A stretch of DNA of 64,000 nucleotides, taken from Pseudomonas sp. B33.4 (GTDB lineage: Bacteria; Pseudomonadota; Gammaproteobacteria; Pseudomonadales; Pseudomonadaceae). A program made the translations under genes and the position numbers. How positions within the stretch are numbered: position 1 is the first letter of the stretch; every line of letters starts with the position of its first letter. Of the stretch, positions 41,122-50,549 are shown piece by piece. The notes below the pieces were generated by a model, which saw only the letters and a program-made list of their open reading frames with translations, made no database searches and was not told the origin of the DNA. The stretch spans positions 6,540,193-6,604,192 of the forward strand of contig NZ_CP140706.1 of assembly GCF_034555375.1 (NCBI RefSeq). The letters run 5' to 3'.

Positions 41122-41919
41122 TTAAGTTGCCTGAGCGGCGGCGATGCGTGAGTTTTTGCGCTGACGACGAACCATCTCGCCTGCCAGGGCCAGATAAGCC
41201 AGGGCGCCGCGCGATTGCTTGTCGTAGGCCAGCGCCGGCATGCCGTAGCTTGGCGCTTCGGCCAGACGGATGTTGCGCGGGATCACCGTGTCGTAGAGCT
41301 GCTCGCCGAAGTGTTCCTTGAGCTGCGCCGAAACGTCGTTCATCAGGCTCAGGCGCGGATCGTACATCGTCCGCAGCAGGCCTTCGACTTTCAGGTTTGG
41401 GTTCAGCAGTTCAGCGATGCGTTTGATGTTATCCACAAGGTCGCTCAAGCCTTCGAGCGCGAAGTACTCGCACTGCATGGGGATAATTACCCCATCGGCG
41501 GCGACCAATGCGTTCAGCGTAAGCATCGACAGCGACGGCGGGCAGTCGATCAGAATGTAATCGTAATTTTCACGGATCGGCGCAAGCGCGCTGCGCAGAC
41601 GGCTTTCCTTCATCTGCATTTCCAGCAGCACCACTTCGGCCGCCGTCAAGTCGCGGTTGGCCGGCAGCAGTTGGTAACCGCCGTGCTCGGAATAGTGCAT
41701 GGCCTGGGCCAGATCGCATTCGCCGATCAGCAGGTCGTAGACCGAGTTTTCCAGGCCGTGTTTATCCACACCGCTACCCATGGTGGCGTTGCCCTGTGGA
41801 TCGAGATCGATCAATAGCACCCGGCGCTTGGTCGCGACCAGGGATGCTGCGAGGTTGATGCAGGTGGTGGTCTTGCCCACACCACCCTTTTGGTTCGCTA
41901 TCGCGAATACCTTAGCCAT
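41122..41919 (-). CDS. parA: Chromosome partitioning ATPase ParA
   Basis: 265 residues from the ATG at 41919, which gives the usual N-terminus MAKVFAIANQKGGVGKTT. The deviant Walker A KGGVGKTT and Walker B (LIDCPPSLSMLTLNAL) define the ParA/Soj family. It works with ParB to move origins. Two exact DnaA boxes lie inside (41429 and 41762). Confidence 0.96.
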   Translation of the reverse strand: MAKVFAIANQKGGVGKTTTCINLAASLVATKRRVLLIDLDPQGNATMGSGVDKHGLENSVYDLLIGECDLAQAMHYSEHGGYQLLPANRDLTAAEVVLLEMQMKESRLRSALAPIRENYDYILIDCPPSLSMLTLNALVAADGVIIPMQCEYFALEGLSDLVDNIKRIAELLNPNLKVEGLLRTMYDPRLSLMNDVSAQLKEHFGEQLYDTVIPRNIRLAEAPSYGMPALAYDKQSRGALAYLALAGEMVRRQRKNSRIAAAQAT

Positions 41920-41937
41920 TCTTGCTTGTGTTCCCAA

Positions 41938-42582
41938 TCATGCCGTGCGGCGCAGTATCAGCAGATGGCGTTGGCCTTGGCAACCGGGTACGGCCAGGGC
42001 GTGTTCGCTATCGAGTTTGAAGTCTGCCGGCAATGCTACCAGCTCATCGGCCGGATGAACGCCCTTCATTGCCAGCCAGCGTGTATCTGCATCGCCCAAG
42101 TGGCGAGTCCAGTTGGTGAAGTTCTCCATGCTGCTGAACGCCCGGGAAATGATCCCGTTGAACGGTTGCGCAGGCTGGAAGGCTTCGACACGACTGTGGA
42201 TAACTTGCAGGTTATCCAGTTTGAGTTCGAGTTTGACCTGGGTCAGGAAGCGGGTTTTCTTGCCGTTGCTGTCCAGACAGGTCACTTGCGAATCCGGATA
42301 CAGAATCGCCAACGGGATCCCCGGCATACCGCCGCCACTGCCGACGTCGAGCCAGCGACCGTTTTCGATGAACGACATCACGCTCAGACTATCGAGCAAG
42401 TGCCGCGAAACCATTTCGTCCGGATCGCGCACGGCAGTCAGGTTGTAGGCCTGGTTCCATTTGATCAACAGGGCCAGATAACCCAGCAGCAATTCGTGCT
42501 GGGTTTCAGTGAGATGGACACCGAGCTCGCGGGCTCCTGTGGATAACTCTTCGGCGTGTTGCGAAGTGACCTTAGAACTCAA
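41938..42582 (-). CDS. rsmG: 16S rRNA (guanine527-N7)-methyltransferase
   Basis: 214 residues. Class I methyltransferase with motif [21 protein letters not shown] that modifies G527 of 16S rRNA. It overlaps mnmG by ATGA and leads into parA, the classical gidAB-parAB order. Two exact DnaA boxes lie inside (42195 and 42538). Confidence 0.95.
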   Translation of the reverse strand: MSSKVTSQHAEELSTGARELGVHLTETQHELLLGYLALLIKWNQAYNLTAVRDPDEMVSRHLLDSLSVMSFIENGRWLDVGSGGGMPGIPLAILYPDSQVTCLDSNGKKTRFLTQVKLELKLDNLQVIHSRVEAFQPAQPFNGIISRAFSSMENFTNWTRHLGDADTRWLAMKGVHPADELVALPADFKLDSEHALAVPGCQGQRHLLILRRTA

Positions 42583-44477
42583 GCGCTTTGCTCCAACTGA
42601 CGGCCCGCGCCGCGTTTTTTCAAATGAATCATCAACAGCGAAATCGCTGCCGGGGTCACACCCGGGATCCGCGAAGCCTGGCCCAGCGTCTCAGGTCGAG
42701 TCGCGCCGAGCTTGCTCTGGATCTCCTTGGAGAGACCGGAAATGTTGGTGTAATCGATATCCACAGGCAATTTCGTGCCTTCACTGGCGCGCAGACGGGC
42801 GATTTCGTCCTGTTGACGATCAATGTAACCGGCGTATTTGGTCTTGATTTCAACCTGTTCGGCGACCTGTGGATCTTCGGCGCCGTTACCGGTCACTTCG
42901 ACCAGACCAGCGTAGTCGATTTCCGGGCGACTCAAGAGGTTGAGCAAGTTGTATTCGTGAGTCAGCGGCGTGCCGAATTTTTCGGCAATCGCATCGCCCT
43001 GCTGCGTGTTCGGGCGAACCCACGTGCTTTTCAGGCGCTGTTCTTCGAGTTCGATGCTTTCGCGTTTCTTGCAGAAGGCCGCCCAACGGGCGTCATCGAC
43101 CAGACCGAGTTCGCGACCTTTTTCGGTCAGACGCAAGTCGGCGTTGTCCTCGCGCAGGATCAGGCGGTACTCGGCACGGGAAGTGAACATGCGGTACGGC
43201 TCTTGGGTACCGAGGGTGATCAGGTCGTCGACCAACACGCCGATGTACGCTTCATCGCGACGCGGACACCAGGCTTCTTTGCCCTTGGCGCGCAGTGCCG
43301 CGTTGGCCCCGGCGAGCAAACCCTGGGCGCCGGCTTCTTCGTAACCGGTGGTGCCGTTGATTTGCCCGGCGAAAAACAGACCGCCGATGACTTTGGTCTC
43401 GAGGCTGTATTTCAAATCACGCGGATCAAAGTAGTCGTACTCGATGGCATAACCCGGACGCACGATGTGCGCGTTTTCCATGCCGCGAATCGATTGCACG
43501 ATCTGCAATTGCACGTCGAACGGCAAGCTTGTGGATATCCCGTTCGGATACAGCTCGTGGGTGGTCAAACCTTCCGGTTCGATAAACACCTGATGGCTTT
43601 CCTTGTCGGCGAAGCGGTGGATCTTGTCTTCGATCGACGGGCAATAGCGCGGGCCGATGCCCTCGATTTCACCGGCAGCGGAATACATCGGCGAACGATC
43701 GAGGTTCGCCGCGATGATTTCGTGAGTGCGGGCGTTGGTGTGAGTAATCCAGCAGCTGACCTGGCGTGGATGCTGTTCTTTGTTGCCCATGAACGACATC
43801 ACCGGGATCGGCGTATCGCCCGGTTGCTCGGTCATCACCGAGAAATCCACAGACTTGCCATCAATACGCGGCGGTGTGCCGGTTTTCAGGCGACCGACAC
43901 GCAGTGGCAGTTCACGCAAACGGTGAGCCAGGGCAATCGAGGGCGGATCACCGGCGCGACCGCCGGAAAAATTCTGCAAACCAATGTGGATAAGTCCGCC
44001 GAGGAACGTACCGGTAGTCAACACCACGGAATCGGCGAGAAAACGCAGACCCATTTGCGTGATAACACCACGGACTTGTTCCTGCTCGACGATCAGGTCG
44101 TCAGCGGCTTGTTGAAATATCCACAGGTTCGGCTGATTTTCCAGAATTTCGCGGACTGCGGCTTTGTACAGAATCCGGTCAGCTTGCGCACGGGTCGCCC
44201 GAACGGCTGGGCCTTTGCGGCTGTTCAACACGCGAAACTGGATGCCACCCAAATCGGTAGCCGTGGCCATCGCGCCGCCGAGGGCATCGATTTCCTTGAC
44301 CAGATGGCTTTTGCCAATGCCACCGATGGCCGGGTTGCAACTCATGGCACCGAGGGTTTCCACGTTATGCGTCAGCAACAGGGTTTTTGCCCCCATACGT
44401 GCTGAGGCCAGTGCTGCCTCGGTACCGGCATGACCGCCGCCGATGACGATCACTTCAAAACGGGAAGGGAAATCCAC
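42579..44477 (-). CDS. mnmG: tRNA uridine-5-carboxymethylaminomethyl modification enzyme MnmG
   Basis: 632 residues from the GTG at 44477. A second GTG at 44480 is in frame, but the AGG ribosome-binding site fits the inner one better and the family usually begins DFPSRF. The FAD-binding [20 protein letters not shown] and the second signature [11 protein letters not shown] identify it. With MnmE it modifies the wobble U of some tRNAs. Here mnmE lies 4.6 kb away, separated by an iron-uptake cassette. Confidence 0.95.
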   Translation of the reverse strand: MDFPSRFEVIVIGGGHAGTEAALASARMGAKTLLLTHNVETLGAMSCNPAIGGIGKSHLVKEIDALGGAMATATDLGGIQFRVLNSRKGPAVRATRAQADRILYKAAVREILENQPNLWIFQQAADDLIVEQEQVRGVITQMGLRFLADSVVLTTGTFLGGLIHIGLQNFSGGRAGDPPSIALAHRLRELPLRVGRLKTGTPPRIDGKSVDFSVMTEQPGDTPIPVMSFMGNKEQHPRQVSCWITHTNARTHEIIAANLDRSPMYSAAGEIEGIGPRYCPSIEDKIHRFADKESHQVFIEPEGLTTHELYPNGISTSLPFDVQLQIVQSIRGMENAHIVRPGYAIEYDYFDPRDLKYSLETKVIGGLFFAGQINGTTGYEEAGAQGLLAGANAALRAKGKEAWCPRRDEAYIGVLVDDLITLGTQEPYRMFTSRAEYRLILREDNADLRLTEKGRELGLVDDARWAAFCKKRESIELEEQRLKSTWVRPNTQQGDAIAEKFGTPLTHEYNLLNLLSRPEIDYAGLVEVTGNGAEDPQVAEQVEIKTKYAGYIDRQQDEIARLRASEGTKLPVDIDYTNISGLSKEIQSKLGATRPETLGQASRIPGVTPAAISLLMIHLKKRGAGRQLEQSA

Positions 44478-44549
44478 CACGCACCTCGTGCCTGCTTAAG
44501 TAGGTAATTCAGGAATAGTTTGAGATCAGGTTTCTGGACCTGGTCGACA

Positions 44550-44578
44550 AGTATAGGGACTTCGCCCTTCCTAAAGAA
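44550..44578 (-). promoter_or_regulatory. Probable mnmG promoter
   Basis: Read leftward, TATACT (44555-44550) is an excellent -10 hexamer. TTCTTT (44578-44573) lies 17 bp upstream and is a weak -35. The site is about 70 bp from the mnmG start. Confidence 0.4.
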
Positions 44579-44920
44579 CCCTTTGCACAAAATTTAACCA
44601 GCTGTGGAGAACTCGAGGTTAAAAGAATAAAAAAGAGAGAAATTTATAAAACCTTTGTTTTTATGTTTATTTCTACTGAGCATAATTTCTGTGGATAGAT
44701 CGCTACAGACCTTAATATTCAATATGTACAGAGTTTCAAAACCCTGTGTTCATGTGCCAATGAGGGCCTTGGATAACCAGTTTAAGCCTGTGGATTAAAG
44801 GGGTGGTTATCCACAGAGGGGGTTATATCCAGTTTTGAAGCGCTGTTATCAACCGACCTCAGTGGCAGTTATTCACAGGGCTTAATCCACAGAAAATCGA
44901 CCAAATGGCTTTTTCAGGGC

Positions 44921-44950
44921 GCAAAAAAAAGCGCCACCGAAAGATCGGTG
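44921..44950 (-). terminator. Orphan leftward terminator
   Basis: Read leftward, CACCGA-TCTT-TCGGTG forms a stem followed by GCGC and eight T residues. No gene on the minus strand ends near it; mnmE terminates more than 4 kb upstream. Rightward there is no T-run. It may end a small RNA that begins near the Fur-like box at 45009-45027. Confidence 0.65.
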
Positions 44951-45008
44951 ACGACCAGAAAGCCAATAGAGGGATGTGAAAGGGCTATTGTGAGAGAACG
45001 TAACAGAG

Positions 45009-45027
45009 GCTAATAATAGCCATTATC
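45009..45027. promoter_or_regulatory. Fur-like box upstream of fecI
   Basis: Read leftward, this 19-bp segment matches the Fur consensus GATAATGATAATCATTATC at 14 of 19 positions (by eye). It lies 21 bp upstream of the fecI start, the usual place for iron repression of a FecI-type sigma factor. Confidence 0.6.
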
Positions 45028-45048
45028 ATTAACTCGCCAGTTTCCTTC

Positions 45049-45555
45049 ATGTCCCTACCCGCCCATCATGCTGCGATCGAGCAAATTTACGAGCAACACC
45101 ATTCGTGGCTATATGGATGGCTCAAGGGCAAGTTGCATGACGCCTGCGATGCGGCCGATGTCGCGCATGACACCTTCGTGCGGATCCTCGCGGCACGGAA
45201 TGCCGCGCAGATTCGCGAACCGCGGGATTATTTGGCAACCATTGCACGCGGTCTGGTGATTGATCGGTATCGACGACAGGCTATCGAAGTCGCCTATTTG
45301 CAGACCTTGGCTGCTCGACCGGAAGCCACCGCCATCAGCGAAGAAGACAAGGTGCTGATCATCGAAACGTTGATCGCTGTGGATAAAGCCCTGGCTGGCT
45401 TGGGCACGCGAACTCAGCAGATCTTCATGCTTTCGCAGATCGACGGCCGGACTTATCAACAGATCGCCGTGCAGTTGAAAGTTTCCCTGACCACAGTAAA
45501 GAAGCACATGATCCGCGCTTTGACGGAATGTGCCCTGATCATGGCGCAACGCTGA
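45049..45555 (+). CDS. FecI-family ECF sigma factor
   Basis: 168 residues. Sigma-70 region 2 (about 15-80, with DAADVAHDTFVRILAAR) and region 4 (about 110-165, with LSQIDGRTYQQIAVQLKVS) only, as in ECF sigmas. It directs transcription of the neighbouring TonB-dependent receptor when the receptor signals ligand binding through FecR. It is overlapped by one base with fecR. A DnaA box lies inside at 45378. Confidence 0.93.
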   Translation: MSLPAHHAAIEQIYEQHHSWLYGWLKGKLHDACDAADVAHDTFVRILAARNAAQIREPRDYLATIARGLVIDRYRRQAIEVAYLQTLAARPEATAISEEDKVLIIETLIAVDKALAGLGTRTQQIFMLSQIDGRTYQQIAVQLKVSLTTVKKHMIRALTECALIMAQR

Positions 45556-46502
45556 TGGCCATCGCCCCCAACCGCAAAGTGTTCGAAGCCGCTGCCGGTT
45601 GGTACGTGCAGTTTCAGGCCGATTCGCCGACGCTAGCCGAACAGAAAGCCTGGCAGCTGTGGATAGATAGTGATCCAGCGCATCTGGCAGCCTGGAACCA
45701 GATGGAACAACTGCAGCGCCATCTCGGCACGCTGCCACAGGATCTGAAACGCCGTGCGTTGAATACCGGCCAACAACGGCGCCAGGTACTGAAGCTGTTG
45801 CTGCTCGCGACAGGGACAGGGTTGTTGGGTTGGAACGCTCAGCAACATACATCCCTGGGGAATGTCTGGGCCGACTACAAAACCGGCGTTGGCCAGCGTC
45901 GTAGCATTTCAATGGCGGATGGCAGCCAGATCCAGCTCAACACCGACACCGCCATTGATGTGTCCTTCGATGCGGTGCAGCGCCTGATTCGCTTGCGCTC
46001 GGGTGAGATCCTCATTCAAACCGGCAAGCTTGGCGATCAGCGGCCGTTTTTTGTCGAGACTCGCGATGGCCGGATTCAAGCGTTGGGCACGCGTTTTTCT
46101 GTGCATAAGCTGTCGGGCTCAACGCGGGTCGGCGTGCTGGAAGATCGGGTCAGCGTGCAACCCGCTGATCCATCGACGGCCGCGATGATCTTGAAGGCAG
46201 GCGAAGGCGCGGACTTCGATAGTCGGCATATCGGACTGCTTCATCCCTTTAAACCTTCGGCAGTAGCGTGGACCAACGGCCAGTTGATTGTGCTCGATGC
46301 GCGGTTGGGCGAGGTGATCGAAGAGCTGGGGCGTTATCGCAGCGGAGTTTTGCACTGCGATAGCCGCGCCCGGGATCTACGTGTATCCGGCACCTTTCGG
46401 CTCGATTCCACCGATGCCGTGCTGGCCAATCTTCAGGCGTCGCTGCCGATCAACGTACGCTATTTCACCCGCTACTGGGTCTCGATCAGCCACAACGCTT
46501 GA
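45555..46502 (+). CDS. FecR-family anti-sigma regulator
   Basis: 315 residues from the ATG at 45555 (TGATG overlap with fecI). A cytoplasmic N-terminal part with a DUF4880-like EAAAGWYVQFQADSPTLAEQ is followed by one membrane segment (about 80-98) and a periplasmic FecR domain (about 115-205, with SMADGSQIQLNTDTAIDV). It holds or activates the sigma factor and senses the receptor's N-terminal signalling domain across the periplasm. Confidence 0.92.
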   Translation: MAIAPNRKVFEAAAGWYVQFQADSPTLAEQKAWQLWIDSDPAHLAAWNQMEQLQRHLGTLPQDLKRRALNTGQQRRQVLKLLLLATGTGLLGWNAQQHTSLGNVWADYKTGVGQRRSISMADGSQIQLNTDTAIDVSFDAVQRLIRLRSGEILIQTGKLGDQRPFFVETRDGRIQALGTRFSVHKLSGSTRVGVLEDRVSVQPADPSTAAMILKAGEGADFDSRHIGLLHPFKPSAVAWTNGQLIVLDARLGEVIEELGRYRSGVLHCDSRARDLRVSGTFRLDSTDAVLANLQASLPINVRYFTRYWVSISHNA

Positions 46503-46622
46503 ATGAAATTTCAACTAGGCAAAATAAATCGACAACAGGGTTATCTTTTTCTGACCTGACCCGGCCCTACAGGTAATCGCGATAAACGCGGCTCTTTTGC
46601 CACCTTCAGGGCTTATCCAAAC

Positions 46623-49058
46623 ATGCGTCTTCCCACGTTTCGCCAGCGTTTTTCCTACCACTGCATTGCTTACAGCCTACTGATGACCAGTGCCGCGTCC
46701 TGCCTGGTGATTAGCCATAACGCCGTCGCTGCATCGGTAGTCCAGCGTTATGCCATCGCCGCCGGCCCGCTGGACAATGCTTTGAGCCAGTTCGCCTCGG
46801 CCTCCAACGTGATTCTGTCGTTCTCACCGCAACAGACCGGCCGCATGCGCAGCGCCGGGCTGAACGGTAGCTTCACCGTCGATCAGGGATTCGCCGAACT
46901 GCTGCAAGGCTCGGGTTTGCAAGCCGTACCGCAGGCGCCGGGCAGCTATATTCTGCAGGCGCTGCCGAACGGCGATTCATTGGAGCTGGCCCCGACCAAC
47001 ATCAACGGCCAGTTGGCCAACCCGATGAATCTGGATTACGCGGCTGACGTCGGCTACAAGGCACAGAACAGTCGGATTGGTACCAAAACCAGTACCCCGT
47101 TGTCGGAAACGCCGCGCTCGGTATCCGTCGTAACCGCCCAGCGCATGAAAGATCAGAAATCTCAGACACTCACCGAGGTACTCGGCTACGTGCCGGGGAT
47201 CTTTGCCCCACCGTTCGCCGCCGGCGACAGCCTGGCGGGGGATCTGTTCTACATTCGTGGTTTCAACGCCACCGATTACGGCTACGGTCTGTTGCGCGAT
47301 GGACTACGCGTACAAGGCAATCGTTATGACACCAGCACCGAGCCTTATGGACTTGAACGGGTAGAGGTTTTCCGCGGCCCGTCTTCTCTTCTTTACGGGG
47401 AAAACGCCCCCGGCGGTCTGGTCAATCTGGTGAGCAAACGCCCGACCGCCGCACCACAAGGCGAAGTGCAATTAGGTTATGGATCGAACAATCGCCGGCA
47501 GATCGGCGTTGATGTCTCCGGCCCGCTCAATGACAGCGGCAACGTGCTCGGGCGCGTAGTGATGCTCGGGCGCAAGTCCGACACCCAGACCGACCACGTA
47601 CCGGATGACCGAATCTACATCGCGCCATCGCTGACCCTGAATTTCGATGATTACAACACGCTGACCCTGCTGGCCAACTACCAGAAGGATCACACCAACA
47701 TGGAACTTGGCCTACCGGCCGCCGGGACTTTGCTGACCAACCCCAACGGCAAGTTATCCAAAGGCTCCATGCTCGGCGACCCGGACTGGAACACTTTCGA
47801 ACGGGAAACCTGGAGCACCGGTTACGAGTTCAGCCACTCGTTCAACGACGACTGGCAGTTCCGCCAGAACTCGCGCTACATGCAGTCGCGCATTACCCGT
47901 CACGAAACCTGGCCGGGCAACCTCAACAACGCCGGGTTCGGTACGCGTTTGAACATGACCGCCTACGATCGCTTCAACAAATCGATGGTGTACTCGCTGG
48001 ATAACCAACTGGAAGGCAAATTCCAGGTCGGCGGTCTGGAGAATACCGTGCTGTTCGGCGCCAGCTACGATCGCACTTCCTTCAATCAGGACTGGAACGC
48101 TGGCATCGTCGGGCCGATCGATGTGTATAACCCGGTGTACCTGCGCGACCCGACCACGCCGATTGCGGTGCAAAACACCTTGCTGGAACAGCAGATGAAA
48201 GGGGTTTATGCACAGATCCAGAGCAAGTATGACCACTGGCTGTTCCTCCTAGGTGGCCGTCAGGATTGGGTCGACAGTGATTTTCGCGACAAGGTCGCTC
48301 AGTCGAGCGACATCAGCTCCGAGGATAAGAAATTCACCTATCAGGGCGGCGTGATGTACCAGTTCGACAACGGCATGACGCCGTATGTCAGCTATTCCAC
48401 TTCGTTCGTGCCGGTGCAGCAGATTTCCAATGCCGGCGCGCCACTCGACCCAATCACCAGCAGCCAATACGAAGTGGGTCTGAAGTACGAACCGATCGGC
48501 TGGGACACTGCCTTTACTGCGTCGGTGTATGACCTGCGCAAAAAAGACGACACCTACTTCGACGCCACCACGTCGAGCTATCGCCAAGTGGGCGAAAGCC
48601 GCTCCAAGGGTGTGGAACTGGAGCTAAACAGCAACCTGACCCAGAACCTCAACGTGACTGCGGCTTACACCTACACCGACGCGCGAATCACCAAGGATGC
48701 CGCGACGTCATTGGTCAAAGGCCATCAAATGACCGGCGTGCCGCGTAATCAGGCTTCGGTCTGGGGGAAATACCGCTTCCTTGATGGCGACTTGAAAGGC
48801 CTGTACGTGGGAGGTGGTGTGCGTTACTTCGACAGTGCCTTCGCTTACACCTCGCCTTCTCTCTACGGCAAGCTGGATGCCGGCGACGTCACCTTGGTGG
48901 ATGCAGCCATCGGTTATCAGATCGATACGCACTGGAGCGTCGACCTGAATGCGAAGAATCTGTTCGACAAGGAATATGTGTCGGGATGCAACGATGCCGG
49001 CCGCTGTTACTGGGGAGAAGATCGCACCTTGCTGGGTACGGTGTCTTACAACTGGTAA
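46623..49058 (+). CDS. TonB-dependent siderophore receptor with signalling domain
   Basis: 811 residues. A signal peptide (to about NAVAASVV) is followed by a secretin/TonB short N-terminal signalling domain (about 40-115, YAIAAGPLDNALSQFASASN). Then come the plug (about 150-270, with TPLSETPRSVSVVTAQRMKD and FRGPSSLLYGENAPGGLVN) and a 22-strand barrel ending in ...LGTVSYNW, with an aromatic final residue. The C-terminal pair of Cys in SGCNDAGRCYWGEDR resembles ferrichrome/ferrioxamine receptors. It imports an Fe(III)-siderophore and signals to FecR-FecI. The substrate is not certain. Confidence 0.92.
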   Translation: MRLPTFRQRFSYHCIAYSLLMTSAASCLVISHNAVAASVVQRYAIAAGPLDNALSQFASASNVILSFSPQQTGRMRSAGLNGSFTVDQGFAELLQGSGLQAVPQAPGSYILQALPNGDSLELAPTNINGQLANPMNLDYAADVGYKAQNSRIGTKTSTPLSETPRSVSVVTAQRMKDQKSQTLTEVLGYVPGIFAPPFAAGDSLAGDLFYIRGFNATDYGYGLLRDGLRVQGNRYDTSTEPYGLERVEVFRGPSSLLYGENAPGGLVNLVSKRPTAAPQGEVQLGYGSNNRRQIGVDVSGPLNDSGNVLGRVVMLGRKSDTQTDHVPDDRIYIAPSLTLNFDDYNTLTLLANYQKDHTNMELGLPAAGTLLTNPNGKLSKGSMLGDPDWNTFERETWSTGYEFSHSFNDDWQFRQNSRYMQSRITRHETWPGNLNNAGFGTRLNMTAYDRFNKSMVYSLDNQLEGKFQVGGLENTVLFGASYDRTSFNQDWNAGIVGPIDVYNPVYLRDPTTPIAVQNTLLEQQMKGVYAQIQSKYDHWLFLLGGRQDWVDSDFRDKVAQSSDISSEDKKFTYQGGVMYQFDNGMTPYVSYSTSFVPVQQISNAGAPLDPITSSQYEVGLKYEPIGWDTAFTASVYDLRKKDDTYFDATTSSYRQVGESRSKGVELELNSNLTQNLNVTAAYTYTDARITKDAATSLVKGHQMTGVPRNQASVWGKYRFLDGDLKGLYVGGGVRYFDSAFAYTSPSLYGKLDAGDVTLVDAAIGYQIDTHWSVDLNAKNLFDKEYVSGCNDAGRCYWGEDRTLLGTVSYNW

Positions 49059-49065
49059 AACGAAA

Positions 49066-49100
49066 GAGGGGCTGTGGATAAATTCTCCACGCCCCTTTTT
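49066..49100. terminator. Bidirectional terminator between TonB receptor and mnmE
   Basis: AGGGGC and GTGG pair with CCAC and GCCCCT (one bulged T), followed by a T-run in the rightward direction. It would end the receptor transcript and perhaps mnmE from the other side. The loop side holds an exact DnaA box (49073-49081). Confidence 0.8.
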
Positions 49101-50470
49101 CATTTGCCGATGCAGAAGCTGGAAAAGATTCTTCCCAGCAGATCATCAGAGCTGAAAGCCCCGGTGATTTCACCGAGAGAATGCTGGGCCTGACGCAGAT
49201 CTTCGGCCAGTAACTCCCCAGCGCCAGCCAAGGTCAGCTGTGCGCGGCCGTGTTCCAGCGCTGCACTGGCGTGGCGCAATGCCTCCAGATGGCGGCGCCG
49301 TGCGCTGAAGCTGCTTTCCGACGTCTGCTCGTAACCCATGCAGGCTTTGAGATGATCGCGCAACAGATCCAGACCTTCACCGGCCGACTTGGCGCTTAGA
49401 CTGATCGTCACGTGCCCGTCTTCACTGGTTTCCAGAACAATGGCTTCGCCAGTCAGATCGGCCTTGTTGCGGATCAAGGTGACTTTCGCCGGATCCGGCC
49501 GGGTTTCGAGGAATTCAGGCCAGAGGGCAAACGGATCCAGCGCTTCCGGAGCGGTCGCATCGACTACCAGCAACACCCGATCCGCTTCACCAATGGCTTT
49601 CAATGCCCGTTCAACCCCGATCTTTTCCACCTGATCATCGGTATCGCGCAGACCAGCAGTATCGACAACGTGCAGCGGCATGCCATCGATGTGGATATGT
49701 TCGCGCAGAATATCGCGGGTGGTGCCGGCAATCTCGGTGACGATCGCCGCTTCGCGACCAGCCAACGCATTCAAGAGGCTGGACTTGCCAGCATTCGGAC
49801 GACCGGCAATCACCACCGTCATACCATCGCGGAGCAAGGCACCCTGCCCGGCCTCACGCAGTACTGTGGATAATTCATCACGGACTTTGTCGAGCATGCT
49901 CAGCACGTGGCCATCGGCGAGGAAGTCGATTTCTTCTTCCGGGAAGTCGATGGCGGCTTCGACGTAGATGCGCAGGCCGATCAGTTGTTCGGTCAAGTTA
50001 TGCACACGCTGGGAAAACGCACCTTGCAAGGAACGCAGGGCATTGCGCGCCGCCTGTGCAGAACTGGCTTCGATCAGATCGGCAATCGCCTCGGCCTGGG
50101 CCAGGTCGAGTTTGTCATTGAGGAAGGCGCGTTCACTGAACTCACCCGGACGGGCCAAGCGGCAACCCAATTCCAGGCAACGCTTGAGCAACATATCCAG
50201 AACGATCGGGCCACCGTGGCCCTGCAATTCCAGAACGTCTTCGCCGGTGAACGAGTTTGGCCCCGGGAAATACAGCGCCAGACCTTCATCGAGCACTTGC
50301 TGGTCATCGCTGAAAAACGCGCCGTAATGGGCGTAACGCGGTTTCAGTTCGCGGCCGCTGATGGCTTTCGCCGCAACACTGGCCAACGGCCCGGAAATAC
50401 GGACGATGCCCACACCACCACGACCTTGAGCGGTGGCGACAGCGGCGATGGTTTCACGAGGTACGCTCAT
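49100..50470 (-). CDS. mnmE: tRNA modification GTPase MnmE
   Basis: 456 residues from the ATG at 50470. An N-terminal formyl-THF-binding domain (with [13 protein letters not shown]), a helical domain and an inserted G domain ([19 protein letters not shown], later DTAGLRDT) are present. The C-terminal FCIGK carries the catalytic CxGK motif. It partners MnmG in wobble uridine modification. A DnaA box lies inside at 49865. Confidence 0.96.
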   Translation of the reverse strand: MSVPRETIAAVATAQGRGGVGIVRISGPLASVAAKAISGRELKPRYAHYGAFFSDDQQVLDEGLALYFPGPNSFTGEDVLELQGHGGPIVLDMLLKRCLELGCRLARPGEFSERAFLNDKLDLAQAEAIADLIEASSAQAARNALRSLQGAFSQRVHNLTEQLIGLRIYVEAAIDFPEEEIDFLADGHVLSMLDKVRDELSTVLREAGQGALLRDGMTVVIAGRPNAGKSSLLNALAGREAAIVTEIAGTTRDILREHIHIDGMPLHVVDTAGLRDTDDQVEKIGVERALKAIGEADRVLLVVDATAPEALDPFALWPEFLETRPDPAKVTLIRNKADLTGEAIVLETSEDGHVTISLSAKSAGEGLDLLRDHLKACMGYEQTSESSFSARRRHLEALRHASAALEHGRAQLTLAGAGELLAEDLRQAQHSLGEITGAFSSDDLLGRIFSSFCIGK

Positions 50471-50501
50471 TAACCGGAATCCAGACAAAAATGACAGATA
50501 G

Positions 50502-50529
50502 CAAAACGCCCCACTAGGGGGCGTTTTGA
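50502..50529 (-). terminator. Hairpin terminator between yidC and mnmE
   Basis: CAAAACGCCCC and GGGGCGTTTTG pair around a short loop. Read leftward it ends in GCGTTTTGC, so it can act downstream of yidC. The T-run is short, so termination may be partial. A DnaA box (50534-50542) lies between it and yidC. Confidence 0.7.
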
Positions 50530-50549
50530 GTGGTTATCCACAGTGTAAA

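Larger units (their letters stand above)
44478..45048. other. Origin-like intergenic region between mnmG and fecI
   Basis: A 0.57-kb gene-free region. It contains an AT-rich stretch (about 44622-44690), one exact DnaA box (44807-44815) and near-matches at 44690-44698, 44789-44797, 44869-44877 (TTATTCACA) and 44883-44891. It also holds an orphan leftward terminator (44921-44950) and a Fur-like box (45009-45027). The layout resembles oriC at 53.1-53.5 kb but lies 8.5 kb away. It could be a secondary origin, a DnaA-titrating site or the regulatory region of mnmG. Confidence 0.6.
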
